Below, one piece after another: positions 10,077-17,858 of a stretch of DNA of 64,000 bases. This DNA comes from Flectobacillus sp. BAB-3569 (GTDB lineage: Bacteria; Bacteroidota; Bacteroidia; Cytophagales; Spirosomataceae). The position numbers were made by a program, and so were the translations under genes. Position 1 is the first letter of the stretch. Each line of letters opens with the position of its first letter. The notes under the pieces were generated by a model that ran no database searches, was not told where the DNA came from, and saw only the letters and a program-made list of their open reading frames with translations. The stretch spans positions 372,001-436,000 of the forward strand of contig NZ_NJFZ01000009.1 in NCBI RefSeq assembly GCF_002270355.1. The letters are read 5' to 3'.

Positions 10077-12164
10077 ATGAATTTTATCTATCCAATCCTG
10101 TTTGCCAGTTTTATAGGCTTTGTATTGAGAATAGCCTCTAGGGTTTGCATGAAATCTTTGGTGGATATTGTGCTCACGGCTTACATTACGTTTTGTGGTA
10201 GTGTTATTTTGACAGGATTTGCACTTTCTGAAATAGGTAAAATCGATGATCGTCGTTTTTGGGCACTTTCGGTTTTTATTCCAGCTTTCGTCTTCTATGT
10301 ACAGTTTACCAAATTGTTTGGTCGAGATCAACGTGAGCGGTTTACTTTCTTTGAACTGATAGGAAGCCGTACACAATTGGTTTGGAACTGGTTTGGAAAC
10401 CTTCCTATATGGCTAAAATGGTCTTTTGGATTACTTTTTGGCGCGTTTGTTATTACTGAAATCACCAACCTTTTCTTGATTTTTTATACCGTTCCCAATG
10501 AGTGGGATAGTATGACTGGGCACTTGAACAGGTTGATGTATTACATGCGTCATGGTTCTATGGCTCATTTTGGTGGAACCAATTGGAATATAGATACTTA
10601 TCCTCGTAGCGTTTGTACGATTCAAATCTACAACTACCTTATGAGTGGTCGTATCGAAAATTGGTTTAAAGTAATTCATCATACCGCCTACATCATTATT
10701 GGTTTTGGTGTATTTGGCATTGCTGAAAGATTAACCAAAAATTTTACAGCAAGTGTCTTTGCAGCTTTGGTAATGTGGTTGTTACCAGATGTTATGATGC
10801 AGTCTATTTCAACCGAAACGGATATTGTATTAGGATCGTATTTGGCTTGTTTGGTGTATTTCCTTTTTACTTATCGAGAAAAACACTGGAGACGTTATTT
10901 GTACCTAGCTGGGTTGACTTTTGGCATTGCTTTAGGACACAAGATTACCTTTGTGTTTTCTTTTCCACCACTGTTTTTGATAATTATTTATACAGTTTTT
11001 GGTGAAGATTTAAGAGCAAAATTTATAGACAAATTTGGTGACTCTTACCAACATTTCTGGTCAAGAACCTTTGGAAGATTGACTCACTTAGTTGTTGGCC
11101 TGACTGTTGGGGTGGTGCTATTCACTTTACCAACTGGATATTTGAGAAACATCCAATTGTTTGGTCACCCGATAGGACCACCTACTGCATTAAAACACCA
11201 ATCTGTGGAACGTGCAGGAACATTGAAAAACCTTATCAAACAAGGCTCACGAAATGTTGTGAGGTATTCTATTGATATGGTAAACCTTGACGGCTTAAGA
11301 AATATAGAACAGTTTGAAACGGTTAATCAACTCATGAGAAAACCGATCGAGAAAGTGGAGAAAAAACTTCATCTTCGTCTCGAGGAAGAAACAGACTTTA
11401 CTATCAATCCTTTTTCGTATAATGTAAGGTTTGAATTTTTTAATGCAAATCCTCACTGGGGAATATTTGGTTTTGCCATTGTCTTGCCATTGGTAGTATT
11501 GGTGTTGATTGGTTTTATTCGTAGAGGAATTGCTTTTTATGTACTGGCAGTAGCCTTTTGTTTGCATTTTGCAGCGCTGAGTTTTACGGCACCTTACGAT
11601 GCTTGGAAAGGTCGTTATATGATTAGTACTGCCGTGTATGCAGTTCCATTGGTGACATTGTTATTTCATGAAGGCAATAAATGGAGGTTACAAAGCGGGT
11701 CGTTTATACTATTGAAATTCTATACTGCCATCGTTGTATTAGTGGCATCGGCATCAGCCATATTGGTTGTGTATTTGAATGAACGCTGTTTGCCAATTGC
11801 AGCTTTGGGGCGTCCTTCTGCTTTTGATACTGATAGAATTGACCTTCAAACTTGGGCTCGTCCTGATATCACGCCTGCCTATCATAAGTTTGACGAGTTG
11901 GTACCTCAAGATGCTACTGTTGCATTGGCTACGATCAATGATGACTTTGAGTATCCACTTTGGGGTAAAAACTTGACTCGTACTTTGATTGTCATTAATC
12001 CATTTGAAAAAGGTGTTCAGCCAATTCCGAAGGAAGCACAATATTTATTCTTTGCCAAAAAGGTTATTAAACCTCAGCCTGGGGATATTCGATTGGGAAC
12101 CGATACGACCATGAAGAATATGATTACTAGAGGAGAAGATTATTATTTAAGAAAGTTAAAATAA
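10077..12164 (+). CDS. Multi-pass membrane glycosyltransferase-like protein (GT-C fold candidate)
   Basis: About 695 residues with ten or more hydrophobic helices in the first 530, then a soluble tail. The stretch NEWDSMTGHLNR after the third or fourth helix puts an acidic residue in the first large extracytoplasmic loop, as in GT39/PMT-type GT-C enzymes that use lipid-linked donors. I infer a polyprenyl-sugar-dependent transferase for the polysaccharide. A TTG start at 10059 is possible, but ATG 10077 leads directly into the first helix. A Wzy-like role is an alternative, although ABC-exported chains do not normally need one. Confidence 0.7.
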   Translation: MNFIYPILFASFIGFVLRIASRVCMKSLVDIVLTAYITFCGSVILTGFALSEIGKIDDRRFWALSVFIPAFVFYVQFTKLFGRDQRERFTFFELIGSRTQLVWNWFGNLPIWLKWSFGLLFGAFVITEITNLFLIFYTVPNEWDSMTGHLNRLMYYMRHGSMAHFGGTNWNIDTYPRSVCTIQIYNYLMSGRIENWFKVIHHTAYIIIGFGVFGIAERLTKNFTASVFAALVMWLLPDVMMQSISTETDIVLGSYLACLVYFLFTYREKHWRRYLYLAGLTFGIALGHKITFVFSFPPLFLIIIYTVFGEDLRAKFIDKFGDSYQHFWSRTFGRLTHLVVGLTVGVVLFTLPTGYLRNIQLFGHPIGPPTALKHQSVERAGTLKNLIKQGSRNVVRYSIDMVNLDGLRNIEQFETVNQLMRKPIEKVEKKLHLRLEEETDFTINPFSYNVRFEFFNANPHWGIFGFAIVLPLVVLVLIGFIRRGIAFYVLAVAFCLHFAALSFTAPYDAWKGRYMISTAVYAVPLVTLLFHEGNKWRLQSGSFILLKFYTAIVVLVASASAILVVYLNERCLPIAALGRPSAFDTDRIDLQTWARPDITPAYHKFDELVPQDATVALATINDDFEYPLWGKNLTRTLIVINPFEKGVQPIPKEAQYLFFAKKVIKPQPGDIRLGTDTTMKNMITRGEDYYLRKLK

Positions 12165-12194
12165 AGTTCTTCAATTCTTGAAGAATCTTACGAT

Positions 12195-12893
12195 ATGAAA
12201 CTAGCGATTATGCAACCCTATATTTTTCCATATATAGGGTATTTCCAATTGATTAAAGCAGTAGATAAATTTGTCATTTATGATGATGTAAATTTTATCA
12301 ACAGAGGCTGGATTAATCGCAACAGAATTCTGGTAAATGGCAAGGATAGCCTTTTTACGATTCCTTTGAAAGAGGCAAGCCAGAATAAGTTAATCAATGA
12401 AATTGAAGTAAATTGGGATGATGCTTGGAAGTCAAAGTGGCTTAAAACGCTTGAACAGAGTTATAAAAAAGCACCTTTTTTCCAACAAGTGCTGCCCATC
12501 ATAGAACAAACATTAGGGCAGGAAAAAACAATTTTTTCTGAAATCATTGTCGAAAACCTGAAGCTTATCAATGCTTATTTGGACATCACAACGGAGATAA
12601 TTCCTAGCTCGGCGATTTACCAAAATATCGAATTGAAAGCTCAAAATCGTATCTTAGATATATGTCTACAAGAAAAAGCTAACCATTACATCAACCCAAT
12701 TGGTGGTATTGAGTTGTATCAAAAAGAGGTATTTGAAGAAAAAGGAATACAACTAAATTTTATTAAAAGTAAGCCGGTTCAATATCCGCAACTAAAGAAT
12801 GATTTTGTTCCTTGGTTATCCATTCTTGATGTTTTGATGTTCAATTCTGTGGAGCAAATACAAACGTTTTTGGATTCGTATGAATTGGTATAA
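12195..12893 (+). CDS. WbqC family protein
   Basis: A 232-residue soluble protein beginning MKLAIMQPYIFPYIGYFQLI, followed by FVIYDDVNFINRGWINRN, the clear signature of the WbqC family. Members occur in O-antigen and flagellin-glycan loci and are suggested to help sugar modification, but the biochemical activity is not well established. The gene starts 30 bases after the membrane protein gene and is in the same direction as the rest of the polysaccharide locus, which supports a role in assembling or modifying a sugar. Confidence 0.87.
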   Translation: MKLAIMQPYIFPYIGYFQLIKAVDKFVIYDDVNFINRGWINRNRILVNGKDSLFTIPLKEASQNKLINEIEVNWDDAWKSKWLKTLEQSYKKAPFFQQVLPIIEQTLGQEKTIFSEIIVENLKLINAYLDITTEIIPSSAIYQNIELKAQNRILDICLQEKANHYINPIGGIELYQKEVFEEKGIQLNFIKSKPVQYPQLKNDFVPWLSILDVLMFNSVEQIQTFLDSYELV

Positions 12894-12970
12894 TTGAGCG
12901 GCAAAAATCTACATGAACTTACACTAACCAGACTGGTTGAGCTTTTTTGACCTAATAAACTAAACGAACT

Positions 12971-13630
12971 ATGGCAAAAGTTGTTGTTTTTGGAACAGAG
13001 CTGGTGGCCGAACTCGCCCACTATTATTTGACTACTGATACAGACCATGAAATTGTGGCCTTTACGGTAAATCAAGAGTATATTAAAGAGCCAACTTTTT
13101 GTGGCTTGCCAGTAGTGCCTTTCGAAGAGGTAACGACTTTGTATCCGACCAACGAATACAAGTTTTTTGCTCCCCTGTCTGAAAGAAAAATGAACCAAGT
13201 TCGTGCCAAGGTTTATCAAGAAGCCAAAGATTTGGGATATGAATTTATATCGTATATCAGCTCAAGAGCTACAGTACTGACAGACAAAATTGGTGAAAAC
13301 TGCTTTATTCTCGAAGACAATACGATTCAACCTTTTGTGACAATAGGTAACAATGTTGTGCTTTGGAGCGGTAACCATATTGGGCATCATGGTACAATTA
13401 AAGACCATGTGTATTTTACTTCTCATGTGGTACTTTCTGGTCGTTGTGTGGTTGAGCCTTATTGCTTTTTTGGAGTAAACGCTACCATTCGTGATGGCGT
13501 ACATATTGCAGAAGGTACACTGTTTGCGATGGGAACCAACTTTACAGGGAAGAAAACAGAACCTTGGAGTATTTATAAGGGAAATCCTGCTGAGAAAGCA
13601 AAAATTTCAAGTAAAGACATTAATTTATAA
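12971..13630 (+). CDS. NeuD-like sugar O-/N-acyltransferase (left-handed beta-helix)
   Basis: The 219 residues begin with an NeuD-like N-terminal domain (KVVVFGTELVAELAHYYL), followed by hexapeptide repeats from about residue 90 (IQPFVTIGNNVVLWSGNHIG, then VVLSGRCVVEPYCFFGVNAT), characteristic of LbH acyltransferases. WSGNHIGHHGTI carries the histidines expected near the active site. It most likely acetylates or formylates the amino group made by the DegT aminotransferase encoded 3 kb upstream. Donor and acceptor are inferred. Confidence 0.85.
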   Translation: MAKVVVFGTELVAELAHYYLTTDTDHEIVAFTVNQEYIKEPTFCGLPVVPFEEVTTLYPTNEYKFFAPLSERKMNQVRAKVYQEAKDLGYEFISYISSRATVLTDKIGENCFILEDNTIQPFVTIGNNVVLWSGNHIGHHGTIKDHVYFTSHVVLSGRCVVEPYCFFGVNATIRDGVHIAEGTLFAMGTNFTGKKTEPWSIYKGNPAEKAKISSKDINL

Positions 13631-13660
13631 TTCATATCACGAAAAAATTCGTGCAACGCA

Positions 13661-14545
13661 ATGAGTAACTACGAACAAAAATTTATTTGCCCTAAAACTA
13701 AAACAGCTTTGGTTTTGGCTGAAGATGGCAATACTTTACATAATACTTCGACAGAAGAACCCATTTCTTATGAAATCAACGACATCGTTGATTTGACATA
13801 TCCTAAGGAATTATTTGAGCAAGATCGTAAAGAACAATTAGCTTACAATGATGCTTACCAACGTTATGACCGTGGTGTAACATGGGTTTTTGAGTCTTTG
13901 AACTCTGATGAAGCAACTGTTCGCCAAAAAATGACTAATCTTCTTGGCTTAAAGCCGGGTATGAAAGTCTTGGAAGTTGGTGCTGGTACTGGCAAAGATT
14001 CTGAGTTGATTATCAAGGCAATTGCGCCAGGAGGTCAAGCATTTTTATCAGATTTGTCGCCAAATATGTTGCGTTTGGCCAAACAACGTTTGCAACCTGA
14101 AGAAGTAGATGTAAATTATTTTATTGCAAACGGTACATATTTGCCTTTCGAAGACAATACTTTTGATGCGGTTTTCCACTTTGGAGGTATCAATACTTTC
14201 TCAGAGCGTAAAGAAGCATTTGAAGAATTCAACCGTGTGGTAAAAGTTGGCGGTCGTGTGGTAGTAGGTGACGAAAGCGTTGCGCCATGGTTGCGTGATC
14301 AATCAAGTTACCAAACTTTGATGTCTGCCAATCCAATGTTTGCTGACCAAGTGCCTTTGGAAGACCTTCCTAAAAATATTGATAATTTTGAATTACACTG
14401 GATTTTTGGTTTTGGATACTACGTATTAGCGTTTGAGAAAACAGATAAAGCACCAGAAGTGAATGTAAATCTTCAAATTCCAGGAAAAGATTTTGAAGAT
14501 AACTGGAGAATTCGTGCAGAAAGAAATGCACAAAAGAATGCGTAA
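13661..14545 (+). CDS. SAM-dependent class I methyltransferase
   Basis: The 294 residues have a Rossmann-fold methyltransferase core: motif I VLEVGAGTGKDSE near residue 106, motif II AFLSDLSPNMLRLA, and a motif IV region FDAVFHFGGINTFSERKEAF. The first 45 residues look like a Trm112-like lead domain (FICPKTKTALVL) but lack the cysteine pairs of a zinc ribbon. Its position suggests that it methylates a sugar or a chain end, which would fit the Wzt C-terminal recognition domain. This link is inference. Confidence 0.82.
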   Translation: MSNYEQKFICPKTKTALVLAEDGNTLHNTSTEEPISYEINDIVDLTYPKELFEQDRKEQLAYNDAYQRYDRGVTWVFESLNSDEATVRQKMTNLLGLKPGMKVLEVGAGTGKDSELIIKAIAPGGQAFLSDLSPNMLRLAKQRLQPEEVDVNYFIANGTYLPFEDNTFDAVFHFGGINTFSERKEAFEEFNRVVKVGGRVVVGDESVAPWLRDQSSYQTLMSANPMFADQVPLEDLPKNIDNFELHWIFGFGYYVLAFEKTDKAPEVNVNLQIPGKDFEDNWRIRAERNAQKNA

Positions 14546-14636
14546 AAAGTGTTGAGTTTGGAGTTGGAGTTTGGAATTTTCTAATAGAAAATTTTGACTG
14601 CAAAACTCTATGTTTATCATACAAAATAGAAGTACT

Positions 14637-15569
14637 ATGTGGGTTAAAAAAGGTGTGGTTTATAAACCAGATGGTTCGTTGGCGCATAGTCAATCGCACG
14701 CTCAAGTGCCATTTGCATACAAACACGAAGATTTTTTAAGAATATATTTCTCAACTAGAGATTCTCAAGGTCAGTCTCGTCCAACATTTATTGATGTTGA
14801 ATATGATGATCCGACTCAGATTCGCTATATCCACGATAAGCCTATCTTAGAATTGGGTGGTCCTGGTGAATATGATGAAACAGGAGCTATGCCTTCGTGG
14901 TTTGTCGATATGCCTAATGGCGATATTTGGCTGTATTACACAGGTTGGAACCGTACACACAACTCTTATCGCTTGTCGATGGGCTTGGCGATCAGTCATG
15001 ACGGAGGTTTGTCTTTCAAGAAAATGTTCCGTGGACCAATCATGGATCGTTCGATTCATAATCCGATTTGGGCAGCTCAGCCTTCGGTAATGTATGACAA
15101 CGGGGTTTGGAGAATGTGGCATATTTCAGGTCAAAAATGTGAATATATTCATGGGTATCCAGAACCTTTCTACGACTGTCGTTACGCTGAATCAAAAGAT
15201 GGTATTCATTGGACTTCGACTGGCGATGTAGTTCTCGCATTTGACGATTTTCTACATGCAGTAGGTCGTCCAAGCGTGTTCAAGGAAGATGGTATTTACA
15301 AAATGTATTACTCATATCGTCACACAGTTGACTATCGTACCAATCGTGACCAGAGTTATCGAATGGGCTATGCAGAGTCATTAGATGGTATCAAATGGGA
15401 GCGTAAGGATGATTTAGTAGGTATTGCAAAATCTGAAAATCCAGCAGATTTTGATTACAACATGATAAATTATGCGCACTATTATGAACATAATGACAAA
15501 AAATATTTGTTGTACAATGGCAATGGCTTTGGTGCATCAGGTTTTGCCTATGCAGTTTCAGAAAAATAG
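14637..15569 (+). CDS. Five-bladed beta-propeller, GH43/GH130-like protein without signal peptide
   Basis: About 310 residues with blade-like motifs: FLRIYFSTRD, GDIWLYYTGWNR, GVWRMWHISG, GIYKMYYSYRH and KKYLLYNGNGFG, alternating with RYAESKDGIHW and GYAESLDGIKW. This pattern is typical of GH43/GH68/GH130-type propellers. No signal peptide is present, so it should act in the cytoplasm, which is unusual for a polysaccharide hydrolase and suggests a role in precursor handling, a phosphorylase or a transferase. ATG 14637 leads directly into MWVKKGVVYKPDG; an in-frame ATG at 14610 is the alternative. The exact family is uncertain. Confidence 0.7.
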   Translation: MWVKKGVVYKPDGSLAHSQSHAQVPFAYKHEDFLRIYFSTRDSQGQSRPTFIDVEYDDPTQIRYIHDKPILELGGPGEYDETGAMPSWFVDMPNGDIWLYYTGWNRTHNSYRLSMGLAISHDGGLSFKKMFRGPIMDRSIHNPIWAAQPSVMYDNGVWRMWHISGQKCEYIHGYPEPFYDCRYAESKDGIHWTSTGDVVLAFDDFLHAVGRPSVFKEDGIYKMYYSYRHTVDYRTNRDQSYRMGYAESLDGIKWERKDDLVGIAKSENPADFDYNMINYAHYYEHNDKKYLLYNGNGFGASGFAYAVSEK

Positions 15570-15676
15570 TCACTCAGGCTTTTGATATTTGTCATAAAAA
15601 TCCCAAATCCTGTACTATAATTTTGAGCCATTGTTGAACCCATTGCTAAGCAATTAGCCAAACATTTCACAAAGCT

Positions 15677-16492
15677 ATGGCAGCCTCAAAAGAACAATTC
15701 AATAAAGACGGATTTTTGATTTTGAAAAACTTCTTTTCAAAAGAAGAAATCAATAAAATTTATACAGAAGCAAGACAGCTCTTTGCGATTCAAATCAAGC
15801 GTGTTGTAGGTATCGATGTTGATATTAATGATCGTAATACCTTCGAAAAAGCTATGTTTGATTATTTTCAGGCTGATTTTACCTCATTTGTCAACACAGG
15901 AAAGCAAGTGCAGCACTTGATTTCGATGCACCGTTTGGGCACAGACGAGCGTATTGTAAATCTATTGAAAGAAATTGGTTATGAGTTCCCGACCATTGCT
16001 GTTCGTCCTGCGATGCAATTCAATAGTAGATACTTATCAAAAGGAGGTAGTCACTGGAAATTGGGTGCGCACCAAGACTGGCGTACAGGTCAAGGATCTT
16101 TAGATAGCGTTGTTTTGTGGTTCCCATTAGTCGATTGTGGTGCTGATTTGGGTGCTTTACAAATCATTCCTGCTAGTCATACAGTGGGTTTATTGCAAGC
16201 CGATACTTCTGGCTATACAGGCTCTATTCAAGATGCTTTACCTGAAGAAGATTATGTACAAACTTCCTTCGAAGTAGGTGATTTATTGATTTTCTCAGCA
16301 TTTTTGGTACACCGTTCTGGCGACAATATCACACAAAATATTCGCTGGTCGATCCAATTGCGTTACAATAATATGGCTGAGCCAACTTTCCAAGAAAGAG
16401 GATTTCCAATGCCATATATTTACAAACCCGAAGAAAATTTGGTAACGCCAGATTTTCCTAAGAAAGAACAATTAGAGCAACTTTTTGCCTAA
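15677..16492 (+). CDS. Phytanoyl-CoA dioxygenase (PhyH) family protein
   Basis: Probable Fe(II)/2-oxoglutarate oxygenase of 271 residues. The iron-binding facial triad is suggested by GAHQDWRTGQGS (HxD) and the distal histidine in FLVHRSGDN, with an arginine two residues after it and another in IRWSIQLRYNN as candidate 2-oxoglutarate contacts. DFGL-type features are replaced by DCGADLGALQIIPASH, normal for PhyH proteins. In a polysaccharide locus it may hydroxylate or epimerise a sugar or lipid carrier moiety, but the substrate cannot be read from the sequence. It is the last gene before a strong terminator. Confidence 0.83.
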   Translation: MAASKEQFNKDGFLILKNFFSKEEINKIYTEARQLFAIQIKRVVGIDVDINDRNTFEKAMFDYFQADFTSFVNTGKQVQHLISMHRLGTDERIVNLLKEIGYEFPTIAVRPAMQFNSRYLSKGGSHWKLGAHQDWRTGQGSLDSVVLWFPLVDCGADLGALQIIPASHTVGLLQADTSGYTGSIQDALPEEDYVQTSFEVGDLLIFSAFLVHRSGDNITQNIRWSIQLRYNNMAEPTFQERGFPMPYIYKPEENLVTPDFPKKEQLEQLFA

Positions 16493-16504
16493 CAATATTC
16501 CTTG

Positions 16505-16512
16505 TATCTTTG
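16505..16512 (+). promoter_or_regulatory. TATCTTTG -7 box candidate, next to a terminator
   Basis: TATCTTTG matches TAnnTTTG exactly and has a TTG 17 bases upstream (16485-16487, inside the PhyH gene end). Its predicted start point would fall inside the terminator stem at 16514-16540. It may drive the GT2 gene at 16681 or be coincidental. Confidence 0.35.
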
Positions 16513-16513
16513 C

Positions 16514-16549
16514 AGACCTGTGAGCATCCCTCACAGGTCTTTTGTTTTT
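16514..16549 (+). terminator. Rho-independent terminator after the PhyH gene
   Basis: A perfect 11-bp stem (AGACCTGTGAG at 16514-16524, CTCACAGGTCT at 16530-16540) with a 5-base loop is followed by TTTGTTTTT. It closes the main polysaccharide transcript and leaves the GT2 gene at 16681 as a separate unit. Confidence 0.88.
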
Positions 16550-16680
16550 GAACAAAAGGTTTTCCAATAATTCTTTCCACTTAAGTAATAGAAATTAAAT
16601 CTGTACAAGTTTCTGAAGTTAAGTATTTTAAAGAATACGCTTTCTTCTTTGCCAAGTACTGCGACTTAATACCCATTTCA

Positions 16681-17664
16681 ATGATTAAAGTAAGCGTAAT
16701 TGTTCATACATATAAGCACGAAAATTACATACGTCAAACGCTGGATAGTATTGTTAATCAGCAAGTTAATTTTGAATACGAAGTGATTGTTGGTGACGAT
16801 GCGTCTCCTGACAGCACTCCCGATATTATTAGAGAATACCAACAGAAATATCCTCATTTAATCAAGCCGCTGTTACATCCAGTAAACTTGGGTGGTTTTG
16901 GGAAAAACAATACAATGGCAACGCTTGCGGAAGCAAAAGGGCAATATATTGCACCAATGGACGGCGATGATTATTGGACAAGTCCCCATAAATTACAAAA
17001 GCAGGTTGATTTTTTGGATGCTAATCCTGATTTTGTCGCTTGTTTTCACAATGCTTTAATCCATTTTGAAGATGGTTCTCATCCAGATGAATATGTGAAT
17101 ACCCCTGAGCAAAAGGTAGTAACAACGCTTGATGATTTGGTAGGAGAGGACGAAGTTTGGTATATGGCAACCTCTGCGGTGATGTTTCGTCATGGTATCA
17201 TGAAAACTTATCCTCAGTGGTTTCATGAGTCCAAAAGTGGCGATATTCCAAGATATATTTTGCTCGGAAAGCATGGCAAATTTTACTATATGAACGATGT
17301 AATGTCGGTTTATCGTAAAAACGGTGGTGGTATGAGCTTTACAGATGGTAAACAGGATGCAGAATTTTTATTCAATCGCATTGGTATGTACAAGGGCATA
17401 GATCAAGAATTAGATTTCCGTTTTCATACAAGAGTCCGCAAAAATATCGCTAGATATTACTTGATGCTGGCAAATTCGATACAATATGGAGATAATCCTA
17501 TTTTGTCTCGCTACTATGCCCTGAAATCTTTGGTACTTTCGAGACCAAACAAGCCTGAGCATTTGAAAAAAGTGATGATGACCTATGTGATTCCTCATCG
17601 TGTCATGGGCATATATGCTAATGTAAAATGGCAACTGATGAAAATAGTAGGAAAAGCTAAATAA
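16681..17664 (+). CDS. Family 2 glycosyltransferase
   Basis: A 327-residue GT-A fold enzyme. It begins with VSVIVHTYKHENYIRQTLDS, then EVIVGDDASPDST, the nucleotide-binding acidic pair, and the metal-binding DxD-type sequence PMDGDDYW near residue 100. It likely adds one sugar to the glycan made by the upstream locus, from which it is separated by a terminator. No membrane segment is seen, so it should act on the cytoplasmic face. Donor and acceptor are unknown. Confidence 0.9.
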   Translation: MIKVSVIVHTYKHENYIRQTLDSIVNQQVNFEYEVIVGDDASPDSTPDIIREYQQKYPHLIKPLLHPVNLGGFGKNNTMATLAEAKGQYIAPMDGDDYWTSPHKLQKQVDFLDANPDFVACFHNALIHFEDGSHPDEYVNTPEQKVVTTLDDLVGEDEVWYMATSAVMFRHGIMKTYPQWFHESKSGDIPRYILLGKHGKFYYMNDVMSVYRKNGGGMSFTDGKQDAEFLFNRIGMYKGIDQELDFRFHTRVRKNIARYYLMLANSIQYGDNPILSRYYALKSLVLSRPNKPEHLKKVMMTYVIPHRVMGIYANVKWQLMKIVGKAK

Positions 17665-17684
17665 AATTAAATATTTTCTTCTTT

Positions 17685-17731
17685 AAAAAAGGCTAGAAAT
17701 CACCTCTAACGTGATATTTCTAGCCTTTTTT
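17685..17731 (+). terminator. Terminator after the GT2 gene
   Basis: AAAAAAGGCTAGAAATCAC (17685-17703) pairs with GTGATATTTCTAGCCTTTTTT (17711-17731) through a bulged stem that ends in a T run. The A and T flanks make it potentially bidirectional. Confidence 0.82.
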
Positions 17732-17858
17732 GATTTGATATGTAAGAAACAAGGACTAATAATGACAGCAGAGACCAATAAGATTTTTATATTCATGAAT
17801 AAATCTAATATAAAATAGAATTTTATCATGCTTGTTTAGAATGTAAATCTCTTAACAA

